Shown: piece after piece, positions 1 through 8,526 of the stretch
Numbering within the stretch: position 1 is the first letter of the stretch
Layout of the letters: every line of letters starts with the position of its first letter
Assembly (NCBI GenBank): GCA_045106855.1
Contig: JBGCFI010000024.1
Coordinates: 144,742-208,741 of the forward strand
Direction: 5' to 3'
DNA from: Granulosicoccus sp045106855
GTDB lineage: Bacteria; Pseudomonadota; Gammaproteobacteria; Granulosicoccales; Granulosicoccaceae
DNA length: 64,000 nucleotides
Notes under the pieces: generated by a model
Databases searched by the model: none
What the model saw: only the letters and a program-made list of their open reading frames with translations
Told to the model about the DNA's origin: nothing
Program-made: the position numbers and the translations under genes

Positions 1-120
1 TTCCACATTGCTGAGCTCTTTCGAACGCACCATAGGGTAAGCCTGAGAAACGGCTGCACTTAATGCTTCCCTAAACAGGGGGTGATCGTCAATGATCAGG
101 ACTTGCGACAGATCTGTCAT
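1..120 (-). CDS. Response regulator, N-terminal fragment (cut by window edge)
   Basis: The first 40 codons of a minus-strand gene starting with ATG at 118-120 are visible. The translation opens MTDLSQVLIIDDHPLFREAL, which is the start of a receiver domain: a beta strand followed by the acidic DD pair and the HPLFREAL helix typical of NarL/LuxR-type response regulators. The phosphoacceptor and the DNA-binding part lie outside the window. The gene is transcribed away from the PedC-type ABC pair. Regulators of this kind sit beside such transporters in PQQ-dependent alcohol-oxidation clusters, so a role in controlling that pathway is plausible but inferred. Confidence 0.75.
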   Translation of the reverse strand, partial: MTDLSQVLIIDDHPLFREALSAAVSQAYPMVRSKELSNVE

Positions 121-555
121 GGTTCCCGGGTATTGTATGGGCTTTAACCCGCTCATCGTACCTGTGTCGTGGCCATCATGCCATGCCTCCGGCTTTGCTT
201 TTCAACAAGCTAGGAATCAAAATTAAGGCAAAGTAGTTAAAACTCAGCCTTAATAGTCTGGAAAACCAATGAAAAGGTCGACTATTCCGTCTTTCCTACG
301 CCACGCTTATACGAAGCATCACCTGACAATCGCAAACTGTGACACCATTCCGTGTGCGGCCAAGACTCGCAAGAAATCGCTTGAAACATCAACAATTACA
401 GACAATTCAATGCAAGACTCTTGAGACGTATAATCTGCAAAATGATATCGCGATTCTTCACCTCATCTAAATGGTACTTTAGTCGTTCGGGAGTCGAAGT
501 TCCCCCGGCGAAATCACCCTGCAAACCAACTTGAAACCCCAATAAGTCCCAATCT
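121..555. other. Divergent intergenic region between response regulator and ABC ATPase
   Basis: A stretch of 435 bases without a convincing gene separates two divergent starts. It is fairly AT-rich and carries a perfect TATAAT at 429-434 on the plus strand. No RNA gene or large repeat was seen. A short minus-strand frame at 396-614 runs into the ATPase start and looks spurious. Confidence 0.5.
406..434 (+). promoter_or_regulatory. Possible sigma-70 promoter for the ABC exporter pair
   Basis: A perfect -10 box TATAAT lies at 429-434. A weak -35-like TTCAAT (three of six matches) lies 17 bases upstream at 406-411. The site is about 120 bases before the ABC ATPase start. Seen in sequence; promoter activity is inferred. 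Confidence 0.35.
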
Positions 556-1353
556 GTGAGCAGAATATCAGCGACACATATGCAGCATAACCAATTAACA
601 GATTCGCAGACCATTGCAGCACTTGATGTTAGCGAGCTAGGCTTCGACTACGGGAGTAAAACCGCTTTACACGATGTAACGCTAAGCATAAATACCGGTG
701 AACTGGTTATTCTGCTAGGCCCTAACGGAGCTGGCAAGACCACCCTGTTCTCTCTCATATGCGGATTGTTCGCACCCGTACGCGGCAGCATTAGCATCAA
801 TGGCCAGTCCTTGCTGAAACGTTCCGAAGCACTTGCGCCGCTGGGCATCGTCTTTCAGTCACAAACACTCGATCTGGATTTGAGTGTCCAGCAAAATCTA
901 CTGTATTTTTGCGCCTTGCATGGCTTGCCGAACAAGACCGCTCGCAGCCGTATCGACACAGCCTTAAAAAGAATGGACCTTCATACAAGAGCACATGACA
1001 AGGTACGCACTCTCAATGGTGGTCACCGGCGACGTGTCGAAATCATTCGTGCCACCTTGCACGAACCGAGCATCCTCTTGCTGGATGAGCCAACCGTGGG
1101 ACTGGATATTCCAACGCGTGCCGAGCTTTTGGAATTTGTTCGTGAGCTACCCGCGACACACGGATGCGCCGTGCTCTGGGCAACTCATCTGATTGATGAA
1201 ATTCGTGACACTGATCGCGTTGCACTGCTACACGCTGGTAAAAAACACCACGACGGTATTGCACAACAGCTGTTAAAGGATAACCAGGCCGCCGACCTGC
1301 CAGCCCTGATGCGCTCGCTTAACACCAGGCCAGACGACGAAAAAAACAACTAA
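556..1353 (+). CDS. ABC transporter ATPase, PQQ-alcohol-dehydrogenase-associated type
   Basis: This is a cytoplasmic ATPase subunit of about 257-265 residues. Walker A is GPNGAGKTT near residue 55 and Walker B is ILLLDEPT near residue 178. The ABC signature is LNGGHRRRVEI rather than the usual LSGGQ. To my knowledge that variant marks the exporter ATPases that accompany PQQ-dependent alcohol dehydrogenase clusters (TIGR03864-like). The GTG at 556 gives the longest frame, but an ATG at 580 (MQHNQLTDS) is an equally good start, and neither has a clear ribosome site. The permease gene follows after 24 bases, so the two form an exporter. The substrate is unknown, and the family link to alcohol metabolism is by similarity recalled from memory. 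Confidence 0.85.
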   Translation: MSRISATHMQHNQLTDSQTIAALDVSELGFDYGSKTALHDVTLSINTGELVILLGPNGAGKTTLFSLICGLFAPVRGSISINGQSLLKRSEALAPLGIVFQSQTLDLDLSVQQNLLYFCALHGLPNKTARSRIDTALKRMDLHTRAHDKVRTLNGGHRRRVEIIRATLHEPSILLLDEPTVGLDIPTRAELLEFVRELPATHGCAVLWATHLIDEIRDTDRVALLHAGKKHHDGIAQQLLKDNQAADLPALMRSLNTRPDDEKNN

Positions 1354-1377
1354 GACCCGTTTGGGTCAGACACCAAA

Positions 1378-2187
1378 ATGAACATTCATCGACGTTATCT
1401 CAGCAGTTTCAGCGGCATCGTTAAGCGTGAGCTTCTGCGTTTTGTTCACCAGAGAGAGCGTTTTCTGGCGGCGCTTGTCAGGCCGCTGCTATGGCTGATC
1501 GTGTTTGCCGCCGGATTTCGTGCGGCCTTGGGACTTGCCATCATTCCACCCTACCAGACCTACATCAGCTATGAGGTGTATATCGTGCCCGGACTCATCG
1601 GCATGATTCAGCTGTTTAATGGCATGCAATCATCTCTCTCGATGGTCTACGATCAGGAAATGGGCAGTATGAGAGTGTTATTGACAGCGCCTCTGCCACG
1701 CTGGTATTTGTTGCTTTGCAAACTATTGGCTGGTGTGCTTGTATCGATAATGCAGATCGCCGCCTTTCTTATCATGGCAAGCATAGTTGGTATCGAATTC
1801 GCCTATAGCGGTGCCATACTTGCACTACCAGTGGTTGTACTGAGCGGTATCATGCTTGGCTCACTGGGCTTGTTGATTTCGTCCGTGGTTCGCCAGCTGG
1901 AGAATTTTGCCGGTGTTATGAATTTCGTTATTTTTCCGCTGTTTTTCATGTCATCAGCCTTGTACCCGATCTGGAAAATGCGTGAATCCAGCGAATTACT
2001 AGCAACAATATGTGAATTCAACCCCTTTACTCATGCCATCGAAGCAGTCCGCTTTGCGTTTTACGGACAGTTCAATGCTCTTTCCATGGGCATACTGGTA
2101 GCCTGCACACTGGTGTTCTTTGGTGTCGCTTGCTGGTCTTATGATCCCGCACGACGCTTTCGCGCAGGGCGTACAGCCTCCGCCTGA
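1378..2187 (+). CDS. ABC-2 type permease, PedC-like
   Basis: This 269-residue inner-membrane protein has about six hydrophobic segments and an ABC-2 permease layout. The N-terminal cytoplasmic helix ends in RERFLAALVRPLLWLIVFAAG. The middle loop has the conserved EMGSMRVLLTAPLPRWYLL coupling-helix region, and NPFTHAIEAVRF lies near the C-terminus. These features match the alcohol ABC transporter permease family called PedC in pseudomonads (TIGR03861-like). It is the membrane partner of the ATPase encoded 24 bases upstream. The exported substrate is not known in this family. A short gap separates it from the convergent ABC importer ATPase, and no clear terminator hairpin was seen there. Confidence 0.85.
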   Translation: MNIHRRYLSSFSGIVKRELLRFVHQRERFLAALVRPLLWLIVFAAGFRAALGLAIIPPYQTYISYEVYIVPGLIGMIQLFNGMQSSLSMVYDQEMGSMRVLLTAPLPRWYLLLCKLLAGVLVSIMQIAAFLIMASIVGIEFAYSGAILALPVVVLSGIMLGSLGLLISSVVRQLENFAGVMNFVIFPLFFMSSALYPIWKMRESSELLATICEFNPFTHAIEAVRFAFYGQFNALSMGILVACTLVFFGVACWSYDPARRFRAGRTASA

Positions 2188-2226
2188 GTATTTCGGAGAA
2201 AGGCGATAGTGTCTGTATGCGTGGAT

Positions 2227-2961
2227 CTAATCCAGATCGAGTGTCGCTTCAGGCACGATGGCCTCAACCTGCCTGACTATACCTTCGGCGAATTCGTAAG
2301 TGCGCAGTGAGCGTTCCGTATCAATCAGTAACTCGCCGACAATATGCGTGGGGCGTTTGCTGAAAACCAGAATCCTGTCAGCCAGTAACGCGGCTTCGCG
2401 AATGTTGTGAGTCACCATTAGCGCTGTGGTCTGCTGTCTTTGCCACAAACTCATCAGCAACTGCCGTAACCGCTCTGCGGTGGAATCATCCAGAGATACA
2501 AACGGCTCGTCCAGTATCAGGAGCTGAGGCTCGAGGACAAATGCTCTTGCTAGCGATGCCCGGCGCGCCAGTCCGAGCGACAACTGGTTAGGGAAAAAGC
2601 TGCGTACCTCACCCAGCTCCAGTACATTCAGCAGCTCATCCAATGACTGGTCTTGTCTGGCTTCTGGAAGCACCAAACGTATATTCTGCTCAACGGTACG
2701 CCAGGGCAGCAAACGTGGCTCCTGAAACACCGCAGCAACCCGATCACTGGCTGGTTGTTGTATGGTGCCTTCGAAATTATTGTCCAGACCGAGAATCATG
2801 CGCAGGGTGGTCGTTTTGCCGCAACCTGAAGGACCCACAATGCAAGTAAACGAGCGCGCAGGCAGGCTGAATTCCAGCTTACCCACTGCATGCAGTTGAC
2901 CGCCGCCACTCAGGTGGAAGGTGCGCCCTTCGACCTGCAAATCCAGCACGGTATCCTCCAT
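2227..2961 (-). CDS. ABC importer ATPase (SsuB/TauB-like)
   Basis: This is the ATP-binding subunit of a nitrate/sulfonate/taurine-type importer. It has Walker A GPSGCGKTTT, Q-loop AAVFQEPRLLPWRTV, a signature region LSLGLARRASLARAF (LSLGL in place of LSGGQ) and Walker B LLILDEPF. I place the start at the ATG at 2959-2961 (MEDTVLDLQ). It lies four bases after the permease stop, whereas a longer frame to 3066 would overlap the permease gene by 100 bases. It is the last gene of a three-gene minus-strand operon of binding protein, permease and ATPase. The substrate is not given by the sequence. SsuB-type ATPases serve sulfonate, nitrate, thiamine-precursor and similar importers. Confidence 0.88.
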   Translation of the reverse strand: MEDTVLDLQVEGRTFHLSGGGQLHAVGKLEFSLPARSFTCIVGPSGCGKTTTLRMILGLDNNFEGTIQQPASDRVAAVFQEPRLLPWRTVEQNIRLVLPEARQDQSLDELLNVLELGEVRSFFPNQLSLGLARRASLARAFVLEPQLLILDEPFVSLDDSTAERLRQLLMSLWQRQQTTALMVTHNIREAALLADRILVFSKRPTHIVGELLIDTERSLRTYEFAEGIVRQVEAIVPEATLDLD

Positions 2962-2965
2962 CTGA

Positions 2966-3781
2966 TCAGCTACCGACTTGTCTGACACGCTCACCACGCC
3001 AACGATTGCCATACCGATCCAAAGGTTGCAGCACCAGGTATTCAACCAGCAACATGACGGCAACAAAAGCTAGTGTGTACGCCAGTATGGTAGCCACATC
3101 GAATAACTGAAAGTACAGATGAATCTGGAACCCGACGCCGTTAGAGCGACCTAACAGCTCTACAATCAGTACGATTTTCCAGATGAGCGACACGCCGCTA
3201 CGGGTAGCTGCAGCGAAAAACGGTTGTAGCTGCGGCACGATAACGTGACGCAATCGCTTGGCCGTACCAAAGCGATAGACAGCGGCCATTTCGGCATACT
3301 CTGCCGATAATGAACGCGCGCCTTCGCGCAAGGTAATCACGACGTTAGGGATCTTGTTTAATGCCACCGCACCGATAGCAGCCGCCTCGTTGAGGCCAAA
3401 CCAGATATAACTCAACACAATGATCACTAACGCCGGGATGTTCAGGATGAGAATGAGCCACGGGTCGAGAAGTCGATCAGCCTTTTCATGGATTCCCAGC
3501 CATATCCCGATAGCACTTCCAATGAACATGGCAATGGTAAACGCTGCTAACACTCTTAACAGAGTGGCCCCCAGATGAAAATGGAGCTCTCCCGAGCGCC
3601 ATTCTGTCACCAACGACTCCCACACCTTAAGCGGCGCAGGCAGCGAGTTATCATCCAGCCATAGCGCCAGAGCGCTCCAGAAAAGCAAGAAGACAAACAA
3701 CGAGACGAGCATCCACGGCCAGGATCGTGATACGCGCAGCTCTATCCCGTCAGCTGTTGCTGTTCCTCGTCGAGACTGCAC
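2966..3781 (-). CDS. ABC importer permease (SsuC/TauC-like)
   Basis: A 271-residue inner-membrane protein with about six transmembrane helices. The binding-protein-dependent transport motif is near residue 190 (FRFGTAKRLRHVIVPQLQPF, equivalent to the EAA loop that contacts the ATPase). It starts at a GTG 12 bases after the binding-protein stop, and its own stop is four bases before the ATPase start, so translation of the three genes is probably coupled. No strong ribosome site precedes the GTG. With its neighbours it makes a complete NMT1/SsuABC-type importer of unknown substrate. Confidence 0.87.
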   Translation of the reverse strand: MQSRRGTATADGIELRVSRSWPWMLVSLFVFLLFWSALALWLDDNSLPAPLKVWESLVTEWRSGELHFHLGATLLRVLAAFTIAMFIGSAIGIWLGIHEKADRLLDPWLILILNIPALVIIVLSYIWFGLNEAAAIGAVALNKIPNVVITLREGARSLSAEYAEMAAVYRFGTAKRLRHVIVPQLQPFFAAATRSGVSLIWKIVLIVELLGRSNGVGFQIHLYFQLFDVATILAYTLAFVAVMLLVEYLVLQPLDRYGNRWRGERVRQVGS

Positions 3782-3793
3782 TCCGGCGGCCCG

Positions 3794-4789
3794 TTAGTTA
3801 CTTAGAGGCGCACCATCCCAGTAGGTACCTTCGACCATCACTGTTGAATCTCCTACCAGCTTCTTGCCACCCAGATCGCTGAGCACTTTGTAAATACGAC
3901 CCGCATCGGCGATTTCTTCATCGTGTGAACGCGCCGGGATACCCTCGCGGAACCGATCTCTCAATATGAGCAGAGCGGCCGGTGAATCCTTGATAGCACC
4001 AGAGGAGGACAATCTCTGCCACTCTTCATCGGAGTCTTTCATGATCTGCTTGGTGGCGCGTGAGGCTTTTACAAAACCTGCGGCCAATCCATCTTGCCCC
4101 CACTGATCATCAAAAACATAACCGATGGCTGACACGGGCCCACTGGAACCCAGCGCATTGGCAGCTTCCTCTGCACTGACCAGGCGTCGAAAGCCTGCCG
4201 CTTCGAGTCTTGCGCAGAAGTGCCAGTAGTTGAGCACGGCGTCAAGCTCTCCATCCTTGGCTTTTTCAGCCAGTAAAGGGGGGGCTCCAAATGCGATATC
4301 GTTTTCGTCAGCCAGACTCAGGCCATGCTCCTGTGACGCCATACCCTGCAGCAGAAGCCAGCTCTTATCCAGAGGGCCACCGGCAACGCCGATATTCTTA
4401 CCCTTAAGATCGGCCAGGGTTTTTATATCGCTGTCATTACGAACCATGATAGCGCCCACAGAAGAGCTGTAGGGCACAAAAGTCATGTTGCGACCTTCAG
4501 AGCGCTGTCGGGACACCCACAACCAGTCTGAGACCACGATATCAACTTCGCCACCCATCAAGGCGATGCGCGTTGCGTCGCCACCGGCGAACGGCACAAT
4601 TTCCAGTTCGAAACCGTTGGCTTTATCCAGCCCGTGGTGCTTCATCGCTTTCAATTCCCAATTGACGGTGCCGAATTTCAGAACACCGACACGCACAACC
4701 GGGGTATCTGCTGCAAATAGTTGCGAGGACAGCAGCACCAAGAGCACAGCGGCAATGGAGCGAACAAGGATCAGAACTGGATTGCGCAT
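3794..4789 (-). CDS. Periplasmic substrate-binding protein, NMT1/SsuA type
   Basis: This exported protein of about 331 residues has a Sec signal peptide (MRNPVLILVRSIAAVLLVLL, cleaved near FAADTP). An NMT1/THI5-like fold follows: VGVLKFGTVNWELKAMKHHG, then ALMGGEVDIVVSDWLWV and LKGKNIGVAGGPLDKSW. The chosen ATG at 4787-4789 starts exactly at the signal peptide and has GGGAA about seven bases upstream. A longer frame to 4855 adds a non-signal, Cys/His-rich leader and is unlikely. It is the first gene of the importer operon. Ligands in this superfamily include sulfonates, nitrate and pyrimidine precursors, and I cannot choose among them. The neighbouring PedC-type exporter makes an alcohol- or aldehyde-linked compound possible but unproven. 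Confidence 0.87.
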   Translation of the reverse strand: MRNPVLILVRSIAAVLLVLLSSQLFAADTPVVRVGVLKFGTVNWELKAMKHHGLDKANGFELEIVPFAGGDATRIALMGGEVDIVVSDWLWVSRQRSEGRNMTFVPYSSSVGAIMVRNDSDIKTLADLKGKNIGVAGGPLDKSWLLLQGMASQEHGLSLADENDIAFGAPPLLAEKAKDGELDAVLNYWHFCARLEAAGFRRLVSAEEAANALGSSGPVSAIGYVFDDQWGQDGLAAGFVKASRATKQIMKDSDEEWQRLSSSGAIKDSPAALLILRDRFREGIPARSHDEEIADAGRIYKVLSDLGGKKLVGDSTVMVEGTYWDGAPLSN

Positions 4790-5166
4790 AAGAATTTCCC
4801 AAGTGGTGATTTTGTGGTGATTTTCTGATGTCGAGTTTACACAGAAGCACATCATTTGCAGTAGCTTACGACGTGTTGCGCTTTGGCACCACTGCCACGC
4901 CCAGAAAAATCGCGGTTGACGATTGTCAGACAGCTCTGACTATCCTCGTGCACCTCTTGAAAAACGGAAAATGCACACCCGACGCAGCCCAAAAGTGTGG
5001 GGCAATCGGCATATATCTGGTTGAACCAATCGGTGATCCTGCACTTTACATAGCCTCACCTGTGGAGACAACCTACAAATGGAGCTCTAGCGAACGCCAG
5101 ACCAGACACCGTGAAGTCAGTACACGGCCCTGCACAAGATACCGCTGACTGAGTTACACCAACACG
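4790..5166. other. Intergenic region upstream of the NMT1-type importer
   Basis: These 377 bases separate the binding-protein start from the end of the chemoreceptor gene, both on the minus strand. The region should hold the importer promoter, but I cannot point to a good -35/-10 pair. A 106-codon plus-strand frame at 4828-5148 has no recognisable features and begins inside the importer leader, so I do not call it. No repeat or RNA was seen. Confidence 0.4.
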
Positions 5167-6990
5167 TTAACGATGGGTGACCAGTCGCAATGATCGCGAT
5201 TCTGAAGACGCACCCAGAGAATAGACACTGAGCAACTCATTGAGACGTTGAGCAATTTCATTGAGTGACAATGCCGAGGCATCAACATTCTGGGCGCTCA
5301 GCTTCGCCCGCGCTGCCTTGTCAGATATTTGTGCAATACCCTGGCTGATGTCATCACTGCCTTTGGCGCTATGACGTACATTGTTACTGATCTCGCGCGT
5401 TGTTGTTGTTTGTTCCTCAACAGCTGCAGCTACGGTTGTCTGATAGTTTTCAATCTGTTCAATAATGGAACTTATCTGACCGATCACCTCACCGGCCTCA
5501 CTTGCATCTGCCTGAATCGCCGCAATGCGCGAGGAAATTTCCTCGGTAGCGCGCGCGGTCTCTTTGGCCAACTCTTTTACTTCATTAGCGACCACGGCAA
5601 AGCCCTTTCCCGCATCTCCGGCTCGTGCGGCTTCTATGGTTGCGTTCAAGGCCAGAAGATTGGTCTGCTCTGCGATGCTCGTTATCGTCTTTAGCACGTC
5701 ACCTATGCCAGAGCTCGATGCACCCAGCTGCTCAACTGTTGTCGTTGCCTGCGCAGCGAGATTAACAGCATCCTGGCCCACTGAGACAGCATCTGAAGCA
5801 CAACGAGACACCTCTCTGATAGCATCATTCATCTGCTCAGTGGAGGTGGCCGTACTTTGCACACCTTTACTGATCTGGGCAGCACTACTTGCAAGGCGCT
5901 GTACCTGGTTCGATGTCTCGTTGGCATCTTCACCAAGGCCGCGACTGGTGACATTGAGCGTATTGGCTGCATCCGACAGTGTCTGGGCATTAGAACGAAT
6001 CTGAGCGAAGTTACTACGCAACGATGCCAGCATTTTCTCCATAGCGTTGCCTACCTGGCCAATGGCGTCTTCTCCTTTAACGGTTACCCGCGTATCCAGA
6101 TTCCCTCTAGCAGCTTCGTTAACAGTCACCAATAGAGCGTCTACCTGCGATCTCAAGAAGTCTGCTTCCGCGGCCTCCCGTTGAATGGCAGCGTCGGTGA
6201 TCTCACGCTGCTTCCTCTCGGCCGCTTGTTTGGCTTCATAGGCTTCTCTGGCTTCTACTGCCCGGGCCTCACGCTCATGGGATACGCTTTCATTCTCTTC
6301 CAGAAGGCTGTTTATCTGATCTTCACGTAATTGACTTACAGCTAACTGTGAAGCGGATTCCCGGGTGTCTCGATCGATCATCACAGCGGCGTATAACAGA
6401 ACCGACCCTTCGAAAACCACCCAAAGCACATGCCGGAACAACTGGAACCACGGACTCTCCAGGGCTCCAAATACGGACATGGGAAACATCATCGTTCTAA
6501 ACACATGATCAAGCGCACCCACCACTATTGCAGTGATCACCACTTTCCAGTCGAAGTAAAGCGCAACAAACGCCATCATCATGAAGAAGTGAAAATGTCC
6601 CTCATCCCGCCCACCTGAAAGGTGAATGAACAGGGCGGTAAAAATCATGGTGGAAGCTGCAATGACATGCCGGGTAATAAGGGCGCCTGGCCGCTGCCAT
6701 GCCAGCCAGACCGGGAAAAGTGTTGCCAGCCCACCAAGCCCGACCGCCATATAAACATGCTGATGTATCGAACTCGTCGACCCGGCCCATGTTGTGGGCG
6801 TCATGAAAAACGCCAGCGCTATAGCAGCCGGCCATTGAATACAAAACAGGACGATAAACAGCTTGTCGATCTTTGCATGATAGATCTGTCGCTTCTGTTT
6901 ATACAGCTCCTCAGCGTTTTCAGAAACCTGTCGCGCAAACGAGGCATCAGTCTCAGTTAACGCATGCTTTACAAGTTTACGTTCACTCAT
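5167..6990 (-). CDS. Methyl-accepting chemotaxis protein with six-helix MASE-like sensor
   Basis: This chemoreceptor of 607 residues has about six membrane helices (residues 40-210) instead of a periplasmic ligand domain. The fourth and fifth helices carry HLSGGRDEGHFHFFMMMAFV and DHVFRTMMFP, a His-rich pattern also found in membrane sensors of some GGDEF proteins and kinases. A coiled coil, a HAMP-like stretch (GNLDTRVTVKGEDAIGQVGN) and a full signalling domain with hairpin tip EQTNLLALNATIEAARAGD follow. No C-terminal CheR-binding pentapeptide is seen. The ATG at 6990 has GAAGGG seven bases upstream, and a TTG five codons earlier is less likely. The stimulus is unknown. Heme, metal or redox sensing through the membrane histidines is a guess. 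Confidence 0.9.
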   Translation of the reverse strand: MSERKLVKHALTETDASFARQVSENAEELYKQKRQIYHAKIDKLFIVLFCIQWPAAIALAFFMTPTTWAGSTSSIHQHVYMAVGLGGLATLFPVWLAWQRPGALITRHVIAASTMIFTALFIHLSGGRDEGHFHFFMMMAFVALYFDWKVVITAIVVGALDHVFRTMMFPMSVFGALESPWFQLFRHVLWVVFEGSVLLYAAVMIDRDTRESASQLAVSQLREDQINSLLEENESVSHEREARAVEAREAYEAKQAAERKQREITDAAIQREAAEADFLRSQVDALLVTVNEAARGNLDTRVTVKGEDAIGQVGNAMEKMLASLRSNFAQIRSNAQTLSDAANTLNVTSRGLGEDANETSNQVQRLASSAAQISKGVQSTATSTEQMNDAIREVSRCASDAVSVGQDAVNLAAQATTTVEQLGASSSGIGDVLKTITSIAEQTNLLALNATIEAARAGDAGKGFAVVANEVKELAKETARATEEISSRIAAIQADASEAGEVIGQISSIIEQIENYQTTVAAAVEEQTTTTREISNNVRHSAKGSDDISQGIAQISDKAARAKLSAQNVDASALSLNEIAQRLNELLSVYSLGASSESRSLRLVTHR

Positions 6991-7080
6991 CTGACAGCCC
7001 TTCAATAACTGGATATTTTTTGAAACAGGCCATCAGTTCACCGATGGTGCATTGATTTTGAAAAAGGCAAACTGATAGCA

Positions 7081-7770
7081 TTAGTAGGCACTAGATAAGT
7101 CATTGGTCGCCCTTGGCTCGTTAATCAGTTTGCGATCGCCTTTCGCTTCCTCGTGCAGGCTGCAACCAAATACGGGATTGAGACGAGGCGCTAGCAGATC
7201 AACACCTTCGTCATCGACAATAGCGCTGATAACCGCTGCCCTGCCAGGGTTACTTCCCATATGACCCCGCGACGGCGTAATGCCACCTGCAAACTGGAGT
7301 GTTTGGTCAGTGCCATACAAAAGTAGCTGGCCTGATGTGTACGCACCAAATTTCTCTGCGATGCGCCCTCCAGTGTCAGTGTGTAACTGTGTTTCCGGTA
7401 GAGTGGCCGCCAGCCGCTTTAGATCCGATGCCGCCCAAACCGCCGGCATAGACGAGGCATCTTCCGGTTCGTAAAACAGAACATGCAGATTGACCATGCC
7501 ATAAAGCCGGTTCGTGATGGATTCCAGCTCCCACAGGCTCGCTCTGGTACACGGGCATAAAGGATGCGCAAACAGTATGAGCGTAGGCCTTGCCGGATCG
7601 GGTTGAATGATGAAATCCGGTATGGCAGGCCAGTGTGAGGGAGCAACGCCGGTCTGCCCTGATTCTGCGCCATAGTCGGCCATGGCATACACCGCCGCAC
7701 CAGACAGCAGAAGCCAAGAAACCGCCATTATCCAAAGAGTCCTGTCGCGACTCAACACCATTCGACACAC
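7081..7770 (-). CDS. RedB-like membrane-anchored thioredoxin-fold protein
   Basis: This protein of about 226-229 residues has one N-terminal signal anchor (LWIMAVSWLLLSGAAVYAMA) and a periplasmic thioredoxin-like domain. The domain holds ILFAHPLCPCTRASLWELE, a CPC motif in place of CxxC, followed by LHVLFYEPED. Near the end are the RedB-type signatures FGAYTSGQLLLYG and FAGGITPSRGHMGSNPGR. The family has no firmly assigned reaction, but the fold and CxC motif suggest thiol redox chemistry in the periplasm. Start options are a GTG at 7770 and an ATG at 7761, with no clear ribosome site for either. It stands alone between the chemoreceptor and the EVE-domain gene. Confidence 0.75.
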   Translation of the reverse strand: MCRMVLSRDRTLWIMAVSWLLLSGAAVYAMADYGAESGQTGVAPSHWPAIPDFIIQPDPARPTLILFAHPLCPCTRASLWELESITNRLYGMVNLHVLFYEPEDASSMPAVWAASDLKRLAATLPETQLHTDTGGRIAEKFGAYTSGQLLLYGTDQTLQFAGGITPSRGHMGSNPGRAAVISAIVDDEGVDLLAPRLNPVFGCSLHEEAKGDRKLINEPRATNDLSSAY

Positions 7771-7927
7771 CGATAAAGTCGTTCATCTGAAGAGCTATTA
7801 GTGGCGGCGTAGATGCGCTCTTGAGCCACAAGCCGATACCGGGAGTGACATGTTGATGGCAACTTTCACAGCACGTGATCACAGGAGCCACCAGGCGAGC
7901 CAGTCCCGAATCCGTTTTATCAATCAA

Positions 7928-8383
7928 CTAGAGCGATTCGATAATTTTCCAGTGTTCGGCGCTGACTGGCTGTATCGAGAGTCGACTGCCTTTTTGCAAC
8001 AGTGGCATCTGTTCCAGGCCAGCAACCGTGCGCAGGGTTTGCAGGCTGATCACGTCACTAAATTGGCGAACAAACTTCACATCCACCATCAACCAGCGCG
8101 GATTTTCCTTCGTGCTTTTAGGATCGTGGTATCTGGACTCGGGGTCCCAGGCGGTGTGATCCGGGTAGGCCTCTTTAACGATTTGCACAACACCGACGAT
8201 TCCCGGCACCTTGCAGCTGGAATGATAAAAGAACCCCAAGTCGCCCTTTTTCATTTCATCGCGCATCAGATTGCGCGCCTGATAATTACGTATTCCGTCC
8301 CAGTGGTCACGACGACCTTTCATTGTTTTGAGATCTTCGATACTGAAAGCGTCGGGTTCGGATTTGAATAACCAATAATTCAT
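7928..8383 (-). CDS. EVE domain-containing protein
   Basis: This cytoplasmic protein of 151 residues is made up entirely of an EVE domain, a PUA-like fold that binds modified bases. The start MNYWLFKSEPDAFSIEDL is diagnostic. WDGIRNYQARNLMRDEMKKG, GFFYHSSCKVPGIVGVVQIV and the acidic-aromatic pocket around WLMVDVKFV follow. The ATG at 8381-8383 matches the usual family N-terminus exactly. A longer frame to 8434 adds a leader that family members lack. Stand-alone EVE proteins are common in proteobacteria, and a role in reading modified DNA or RNA is the accepted idea for the family. It is divergent from deaD. Confidence 0.92.
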   Translation of the reverse strand: MNYWLFKSEPDAFSIEDLKTMKGRRDHWDGIRNYQARNLMRDEMKKGDLGFFYHSSCKVPGIVGVVQIVKEAYPDHTAWDPESRYHDPKSTKENPRWLMVDVKFVRQFSDVISLQTLRTVAGLEQMPLLQKGSRLSIQPVSAEHWKIIESL

Positions 8384-8526
8384 TAAAAGACATCGCTTCC
8401 TGTATTGAGTAAAAAAGGCCACCTGAGCAGGCACAAGACGGGCATTACCTCACGATACCAAGGTTAACAAGTCCTGTGCAGCAACTAGTATAAGCACGGA
8501 GGGTACGAACACGGTAAGCTCCCGCC

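Noticed and set aside
2962..3066. A longer N-terminus for the SsuB-like ATPase.
   Set aside because: It would overlap the permease gene by 100 bases. The internal ATG at 2961 starts four bases after the permease stop and matches normal family length.
4828..5148. A 106-codon plus-strand frame between the importer and the chemoreceptor.
   Set aside because: It has no recognisable domain and begins inside the importer leader region. It appears to be a chance frame in an intergenic gap.
7376..7927. A 183-codon minus-strand frame with a Cys/His-rich start overlapping the RedB-like gene.
   Set aside because: Most of it is the RedB gene read in another frame. The unique part is only about 50 codons and has no recognised features.
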